Assembly: GCA_036558265.1 (NCBI GenBank)
Contig: DATBFY010000344.1
Location: forward strand, 1-9,069
DNA: 9,069 bases
Source: RYN-433 sp036558265
GTDB taxonomy: Bacteria > Planctomycetota > Phycisphaerae > Tepidisphaerales > Tepidisphaeraceae
Direction: 5' to 3'
Under the pieces are notes generated by a model. The model was not told the origin of the DNA and did not search any database. It was given only the letters and a program-made list of their open reading frames with translations. Both the position numbers and the translations under genes were made by a program. This document shows, one piece after another, positions 5,170-9,069 of this stretch (positions are counted from its first letter, which is position 1; each line of letters starts with the position of its first letter).

Positions 5170-7279
5170 CACCCGCAAATTGATCCTGTTCTTATCGGCG
5201 ACGGCGCTTTTCGCCATCCCGGCGCGCGCCGACTTCACGTTCGTCCACGTCACCGACAGCCACGTGGGCGCGACGCAGGGAGAGGGGAGCAACGCCGATC
5301 GCGACGCTGTGGCGTTTCGCGAGATCGCGTCCCTCAACCCGCGGCCCGCGTTCGTCGTGCACACCGGCGATGTCTGCGAGACCGCCACCCCGCGCGAGTA
5401 CGCGGTGTGGCGGGAGACGCTCAAGAGCCTCGCGGACATCCCGATCCACATCGCGCCGGGGAATCACGACGTGCGGTGGAACCCGCTGGGCAAGGAGGGG
5501 TATCGCCTGGGGACGGGGCAGCCGCTGTATCACTCTTGGGATTACCAGAACATCCATTTCGTTCTGTTGGACCCGACGGTGCTGCTGCAGCACTGGGGGC
5601 ACTTCAGCCGGGCGCAGCTCGACTGGCTGAAACGGGACCTGGCGAAGGTGGGGACGGATCGGCCGATCGTGATCGGGTTTCATCACTGGGTCGGGCGGGA
5701 CACGGTGCAGGTGGATAATGAGGAGGAGTTGCTGGAGTTGGTGGCGCCGTACAACGTGCGGCTGTGGCTCCAGGGGCACGGGCATGCGGACCTGCAGTGG
5801 AACGTCAACGGCGCGCCGGCCGTCATGGCCAAGGGGCTTTACCAGGGGTCGTATCACCTGATCGAGGTGACGAAGGACTCGATCAAGGTCAAGCGGCGGA
5901 CGCTGGGCAAGCCCGGCGGCGACGAGATCGTGCGGGACAAGTCGGTGCCGGGGGCGACGAACGTGCAATGGCGCGAGCTGATGACGGTCCCGCTGGCGAA
6001 GCCGGCACCGTACCGGCTGCGCATTGGATTTCGCAACGAGCAAGGGGCCACGCAGATTGTCGGGATTCCCCAAGGGAGGGAAGCAGTCGAGTACCAACTG
6101 AACGGAAGTACCTACGCACCCATGAGTGCGAGCGACATGTTCGACGACGACGCGAAGTATGCAGCGATTCCGAACCCCGAGTTGATGCCAGGCGAACAGT
6201 ACGCGCGTGTTCGCGTAACGCTCGGGGATGGTCGACAGTACGTGAAGTCCGCTCCCTTCTTCATCAATGGGGCGGTCACCCCTGCCTGGTCCACCAACGC
6301 CGGCGGGGCAATTCAATCCCACCTCGTTCGCGCCGGCGATTCGCTTTATGTCAGCACCATGGGCAATGACCTGGTCGTCCTCGACCCGGCGACGGGCAAG
6401 GAGCAATGGCGCTTCACGGCCGAGGATGCGATCTTCTCCACGCCGGTCATCGACAACGGCGCGGTCTACTTCGGATCGGCGGACCACAACGTCTACGCCA
6501 TCGACACCAAAACCCACCAGCCCAAGTGGACGTTCAAGACCGGCGGCGCGGTCCTCGCCGGCCCGGCCGTCGCGCAGGGTGTCGTCTGCGTCGGCAGCGT
6601 CGATCAGGTCATCTATGGCCTGGATGCGGCCACGGGCCGCGAGAAGTGGCGGGTCAAGGGCGAGAACATGTACCAGTCCAACACGGCGACCGACGGGCGG
6701 CGGTTCTTCGTCGGGGGGTGGGACAACACGTTTCGCGCGATCGATGCCGCCAGCGGAAAGGTCGTGTGGCAGAAGAAGGTCGGCCGCGATGCCAAGAGCG
6801 GGAAGATCCTGTTCTATTACTCGCCGGCGATCAGCTCGCCCGCGGTGGGGGAGGGCAAGGTCTTCGTCACCAGCAACGACGGCGTGCTCCACGCGTTCGA
6901 TGCCGCCACCGGCGACATCGCGTGGGAGTTCGACGGCAAGAAACTCGGCTACTCGAGCCCGCTCTATCACGACGGGCGGGTATATTGCGCGATCGGCGAC
7001 CAGGGTCACGTCTTCTGCTGGGAGGCGAAAACCGGACAGAAGAAGTGGGAATCGAGCGTCTGGTTCGTCATCTACGATTCGAGCTTCGCGTACTCGAGCG
7101 GCAAGGTCTTCATCGGCAGCGTCGACGGCGCGTTCAACGCGCTGGACGCCGAGACGGGCAAGGTCGTCTGGCAATATCGCCTGGGTCCGGGTCACGTGTT
7201 TGCGAGCCCGGCGGCGGATGAGGGGCGTGTGTATATCGGCTCACTGAGCGGACGGGTGACGGCGCTGCCGGCGAAGTGA
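5153..7279 (+). CDS. Exported calcineurin-like phosphoesterase fused to a seven-repeat PQQ-type beta-propeller
   Basis: Predicted periplasmic or secreted protein of 708 residues. Residues 1-26 form a signal peptide (hydrophobic LILFLSATALFAI, cleavage after ARA). Residues 28 to about 250 are a metallophosphoesterase with a full dinuclear metal site: D35 and H37 (TDSH), GD at 72-73, GNHD at 103-106, H177/H178 (GFHHW) and GHGH at 208-211. Residues about 265-375 are a beta-rich linker. Residues 380-708 hold seven propeller repeats of the type LD.ATGKE.W, with their tryptophans at 419, 459, 499, 539, 591, 632 and 673. The propeller resembles BamB-like PQQ_2 repeats and need not bind PQQ; it may bind a partner or polymer. 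The substrate is unknown; other exported family members cleave nucleotides or phosphodiesters. The start is fixed because an in-frame TAG (5141-5143) lies just upstream. Codon use in the linker is less GC-rich than in either domain. The gene converges with the next one. Confidence 0.92.
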   Translation: MTLPLNTRKLILFLSATALFAIPARADFTFVHVTDSHVGATQGEGSNADRDAVAFREIASLNPRPAFVVHTGDVCETATPREYAVWRETLKSLADIPIHIAPGNHDVRWNPLGKEGYRLGTGQPLYHSWDYQNIHFVLLDPTVLLQHWGHFSRAQLDWLKRDLAKVGTDRPIVIGFHHWVGRDTVQVDNEEELLELVAPYNVRLWLQGHGHADLQWNVNGAPAVMAKGLYQGSYHLIEVTKDSIKVKRRTLGKPGGDEIVRDKSVPGATNVQWRELMTVPLAKPAPYRLRIGFRNEQGATQIVGIPQGREAVEYQLNGSTYAPMSASDMFDDDAKYAAIPNPELMPGEQYARVRVTLGDGRQYVKSAPFFINGAVTPAWSTNAGGAIQSHLVRAGDSLYVSTMGNDLVVLDPATGKEQWRFTAEDAIFSTPVIDNGAVYFGSADHNVYAIDTKTHQPKWTFKTGGAVLAGPAVAQGVVCVGSVDQVIYGLDAATGREKWRVKGENMYQSNTATDGRRFFVGGWDNTFRAIDAASGKVVWQKKVGRDAKSGKILFYYSPAISSPAVGEGKVFVTSNDGVLHAFDAATGDIAWEFDGKKLGYSSPLYHDGRVYCAIGDQGHVFCWEAKTGQKKWESSVWFVIYDSSFAYSSGKVFIGSVDGAFNALDAETGKVVWQYRLGPGHVFASPAADEGRVYIGSLSGRVTALPAK

Positions 7280-7292
7280 CTCGCGGCGTCGC

Positions 7293-8081
7293 TCACCGCC
7301 GGTCGTACTCGTCGTGGCGGCGCATCCAGACGCCGGTCTCGTTGCGTCCCCTGGGCGCGCGGTCGAGCCACTGGTAGACGCCCCAGAGGCCGTCGAGCCC
7401 GCGCGCGTAGGCGGAGTAGGTGTGGTAGACGACGCCGTCCTCGAGCGCGAAGGCGCTCATGCCCGGGCGCTCGCGGGTGAAGGTGGCCACGTCGGTCCCG
7501 GTGCTGGCGGCGATCTGCGCGGCCGGGCCCGGGTCGCCGGGCTTGCGCGCTGACGGCTCGCGGGTCGCGTCGCGTGCCGCGGCCTCGCGCCGATAGTTGT
7601 AATTGATGGTTCCGTCGCGCTGCTGCTCCTGGGTGAAGAAGACGTTGAAGTCGGCGTTGAAGTCGCCGCCCTGCGAGGAGGCCCAGGGGAAGGTCCAGCC
7701 CATCCGCCGCTGGTATGCCTGCAGCTTCGCGAGCGGCGCGCGCGACACCGCCCAGAGCATGACGTCGTGGTTGGCCAGGTGAACGGCGATGCCGTTGAAG
7801 CCGTCGGCGATCGCCGAGCAGTGCGGGCATCCGGCCTTGTAGTCGGGCCCGAACATGAAGTGGTAAACCAGGAGCTGCGAGCGCCCGCGGAAGAGGTCGG
7901 CCAGCGAGGCGCTGCCGTGGTCGGTGTCGAATTGGTACGGCTTGTCGATCCGGACCCACGGCAGTTCCTGGCGTTGCCGCGCCAGCTCGTCGCCGCGCCG
8001 CGTCAGCTCTTTTTCCGCCTGGAGCAGTTCAAGCCGCGCGGCCAGCCATTGGTCGCGAGTGCCGGTCGGATGTGTCGTCAT
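7293..8081 (-). CDS. DUF899 family thioredoxin-like protein
   Basis: Protein of 262 residues without signal peptide, so probably cytoplasmic. It fits the DUF899 family: the start RDQWLAARLELLQAEKELTR, PWVRIDKPYQF (41-51), LVYHFMFGPDYKAGCPHC (71-88), MGWTFPWASS (127-136), FNADFNVFFT (141-150), and the tail GVVYHTYSAYARGLDGLWG (216-234). Residues 85-88 form a CPHC motif at the place of the thioredoxin active site, so a thiol redox role is plausible, but no member's reaction is known to me. Residues about 166-198 (rich in Ala, Arg and Pro) look like a variable insert. ATG at 8081 is supported by GGGAG seven bases before it. Its stop is 13 bp from that of the converging phosphoesterase/propeller gene; I see no terminator in that gap. 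Confidence 0.88.
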   Translation of the reverse strand: MTTHPTGTRDQWLAARLELLQAEKELTRRGDELARQRQELPWVRIDKPYQFDTDHGSASLADLFRGRSQLLVYHFMFGPDYKAGCPHCSAIADGFNGIAVHLANHDVMLWAVSRAPLAKLQAYQRRMGWTFPWASSQGGDFNADFNVFFTQEQQRDGTINYNYRREAAARDATREPSARKPGDPGPAAQIAASTGTDVATFTRERPGMSAFALEDGVVYHTYSAYARGLDGLWGVYQWLDRAPRGRNETGVWMRRHDEYDRR

Positions 8082-8135
8082 CGTCGTTCTCCCGGTTTGG
8101 TGTCGTTGACGTGTGCCGCTCCGTGGCCCTGAGGT

Positions 8136-8165
8136 AGGTTAGCGCCCCGCCGGTCGGGGAGTCAA
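8136..8165 (-). promoter_or_regulatory. Candidate promoter for the DUF899 gene
   Basis: On the minus strand, TTGACT (8165-8160), an 18-base gap and TAACCT (8141-8136) resemble a sigma-70 promoter about 55 bases before the ATG. The gap contains an inverted repeat CCCCG/CGGGG (8145-8149 and 8155-8159), which could serve as an operator. The -10 match is weak. Confidence 0.35.
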
Positions 8166-8197
8166 TCACGCGCGCGGTCGGGCGGGCGATAATGCTT

Positions 8198-8226
8198 TTG
8201 ACCAATACGGTTGCGCCCGCTAGACT
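8198..8226 (+). promoter_or_regulatory. Probable sigma-70-type promoter for the lipoprotein gene
   Basis: TTGACC (8198-8203), exactly 17 bases, then TAGACT (8221-8226). This is the best promoter match in the window, in an otherwise noncoding gap and pointing at the lipoprotein gene. Transcription would start near 8233 and leave a leader of about 70 bases. Confidence 0.55.
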
Positions 8227-8246
8227 CGGAAGATGTGCGGCGCGGG

Positions 8247-8263
8247 CGCGCGTGTCACGCGCG
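8247..8263. promoter_or_regulatory. 17-nt palindrome in the lipoprotein gene leader (operator or RNA hairpin)
   Basis: CGCGCGTG-T-CACGCGCG has eight-base perfect arms around one central base. It lies just after the predicted transcription start (about 8233) and before the ribosome site (8294). It could be a repressor site or, in RNA, a six-pair GC hairpin with a five-base loop. No protein is assigned to it. Confidence 0.45.
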
Positions 8264-8293
8264 GGGAGCAAATCACGGACGCGCCCGCCCGTC

Positions 8294-8299
8294 GGGAGG
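8294..8299 (+). promoter_or_regulatory. Ribosome binding site deciding the lipoprotein start
   Basis: GGGAGG lies six bases before the ATG at 8306, ideal spacing, but directly abuts an in-frame ATG at 8300. It therefore favours 8306. Confidence 0.7.
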
Positions 8300-8305
8300 A
8301 TGTCC

Positions 8306-9069
8306 ATGCGGGTTTTCCGGGCCGTCGTCGTCTGTCTGGTCCCCTTGTTCGCCGGTTGTGACGCCTTTCGCACCCAGGGCGCCACGCAACTCGAGCGCGT
8401 GGCCAAGGACTGGTGTCTGTCGATCCGCGCCAGCCAGGTTCTTCCGGTCTACCCGCTGACCGAGGACGTGCAGCCGGGCGACGTCTTCCTGGTGCAGACG
8501 CCGGTCGAGGACCAGGTGAAGGTGTATCGCGACAAGGGCTACCTGCCGCTGGATAACCAGGTCTGCCGGCTCTATCCGGCGTCTTATTTTGAGTATTACC
8601 GCGGGCGGTACGGGATTGACGATTCGCAGGCGATGCCGCCGGGCATCTGGCAGTTCCCCACCACCGGAGGCGGGACGGTCAGCTATGCCAAGGCGCCGCG
8701 GGCGGCGTTTCCGAGTTACGGCTTCTCGGTCAGCCGCAGCGAAGGGCTTAACGTCGCCGTGCCGGTCCACGCCGTGCCCGTCGGCCTGAACCTGCTCGAC
8801 AGCGCCAGCGCCAGCGGCGTGATCGCGCTCAAGGACGCGTACACGTTCGGCGTGGACGAGTTCGAGCTGCAGCAGGAGGCCACCCGCTGGGCCGCGGCGC
8901 ACCCGGAGTTCATCCGGCAATTCAGGCAGGTCGCAACGACGAAGGATCGCAAGGGCGAGCAGTTCTACCTTCGCGTGGTCAGCCGGGTTTACATGGTGCA
9001 GACGGTGGACGTCTCGCTCTTCGCCAACCAGGGCTTCGGCGGTGACGTGTCGGCGGGGGTGAACCGCCC
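8306..9069 (+). CDS. Predicted lipoprotein, unknown function, 3'-truncated
   Basis: The frame stays open from ATG 8306 to the window end, giving 254 residues and two spare bases; the C-terminus is missing. The N-terminus MRVFRAVVVCLVPLFAGC has a basic start, a hydrophobic stretch and a lipobox-like LFAGC, predicting lipidation at C18 and membrane anchoring on the outer side. Phe at the -3 position is less usual than Leu. Asp follows the Cys; in E. coli that favours inner-membrane retention, but the rule may not hold here. Other landmarks are a second and third Cys (C35, C86), YFEYYRGRYGID (95-106), PVHAVPVGLNLLDSASASG (153-171) and LRVVSRVYMVQTVDVSL (221-237), which looks like beta-strand. 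I do not recognise the family. Codon use and antisense shadows are typical of a real gene here. It has its own good promoter and ribosome site and diverges from the DUF899 gene. Confidence 0.8.
   Translation, partial: MRVFRAVVVCLVPLFAGCDAFRTQGATQLERVAKDWCLSIRASQVLPVYPLTEDVQPGDVFLVQTPVEDQVKVYRDKGYLPLDNQVCRLYPASYFEYYRGRYGIDDSQAMPPGIWQFPTTGGGTVSYAKAPRAAFPSYGFSVSRSEGLNVAVPVHAVPVGLNLLDSASASGVIALKDAYTFGVDEFELQQEATRWAAAHPEFIRQFRQVATTKDRKGEQFYLRVVSRVYMVQTVDVSLFANQGFGGDVSAGVNR

Noticed and set aside
3175..5451. Very long minus-strand open frame appearing to extend the TIM-barrel protein N-terminally by about 370 residues
   Set aside because: The upstream part runs through the REPIN-like element, the antisense or shifted frame of the HAD gene and the start of the divergent gene, and is Arg/Pro/Ala-rich noise. 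The signal peptide and ribosome site at 4323 mark the real start.
5192..7195. 667-residue minus-strand open frame opposite the phosphoesterase/propeller gene
   Set aside because: It is an antisense shadow made by high GC at third positions; the plus strand has complete catalytic motifs and seven regular repeats.
8273..8920. 215-residue minus-strand open frame opposite the lipoprotein gene
   Set aside because: Shadow frame without a ribosome site; the plus strand has a promoter, ribosome site and lipobox in order.
1..9069. CRISPR array, tRNA, rRNA, insertion sequence or prophage genes
   Set aside because: No regularly spaced repeats, cloverleaf or rRNA-like sequence, transposase or integrase motif was seen on either strand.

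Overview
This is a high-GC bacterial window (intergenic stretches dip lower) with dense genes on both strands. The gene mix is a PutA/RocA-type pyrroline-5-carboxylate dehydrogenase, a LacI-family regulator beside an unclassified secreted TIM-barrel protein, a calcineurin-like phosphoesterase fused to a PQQ-type propeller, and a DUF899 protein. This resembles Planctomycetota, perhaps Phycisphaerae. The assignment is an inference from gene content and style; no rRNA or other marker gene is present.

Layout from left to right. Bases 1-1298 (+) hold the 3' part of a P5C dehydrogenase, cut by the window edge. Bases 1299-1931 have no credible gene but hold a T8 tract, a G-rich 10-bp repeat, a possible pseudoknot and a string of small GC-rich hairpins. 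Bases 1932-5129 are a minus-strand block read in the order HAD phosphatase, secreted glycoside-hydrolase-like protein, LacI-family regulator. A 78-bp double-hairpin element resembling a REPIN lies between the first two. Divergent from that block, and only 23 bp away, is the plus-strand phosphoesterase/propeller gene (5153-7279). It converges with a DUF899 thioredoxin-like gene (7293-8081, minus), 13 bp apart. A 224-bp divergent region follows, with candidate promoters for both flanking genes and a strong 17-nt palindrome. An unrecognised lipoprotein gene (8306 to the window end, plus) closes the window and is cut by the edge.

How the genes relate. The LacI-type regulator and the secreted TIM-barrel protein probably form a small carbohydrate-response unit; a link to the HAD phosphatase is possible but not shown. 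The phosphoesterase/propeller protein is predicted to be exported, as are the TIM-barrel protein and the lipoprotein, so three of the seven genes act outside the cytoplasm. The P5C dehydrogenase (proline catabolism) and the DUF899 protein look like independent housekeeping or accessory genes. I found no CRISPR array, tRNA, rRNA, transposase or phage gene, and no clearly novel multigene system. The most unusual items are the REPIN-like element, the phosphoesterase/propeller fusion with its compositionally distinct linker, and the back-to-back, apparently leaderless start region at 5116-5153.
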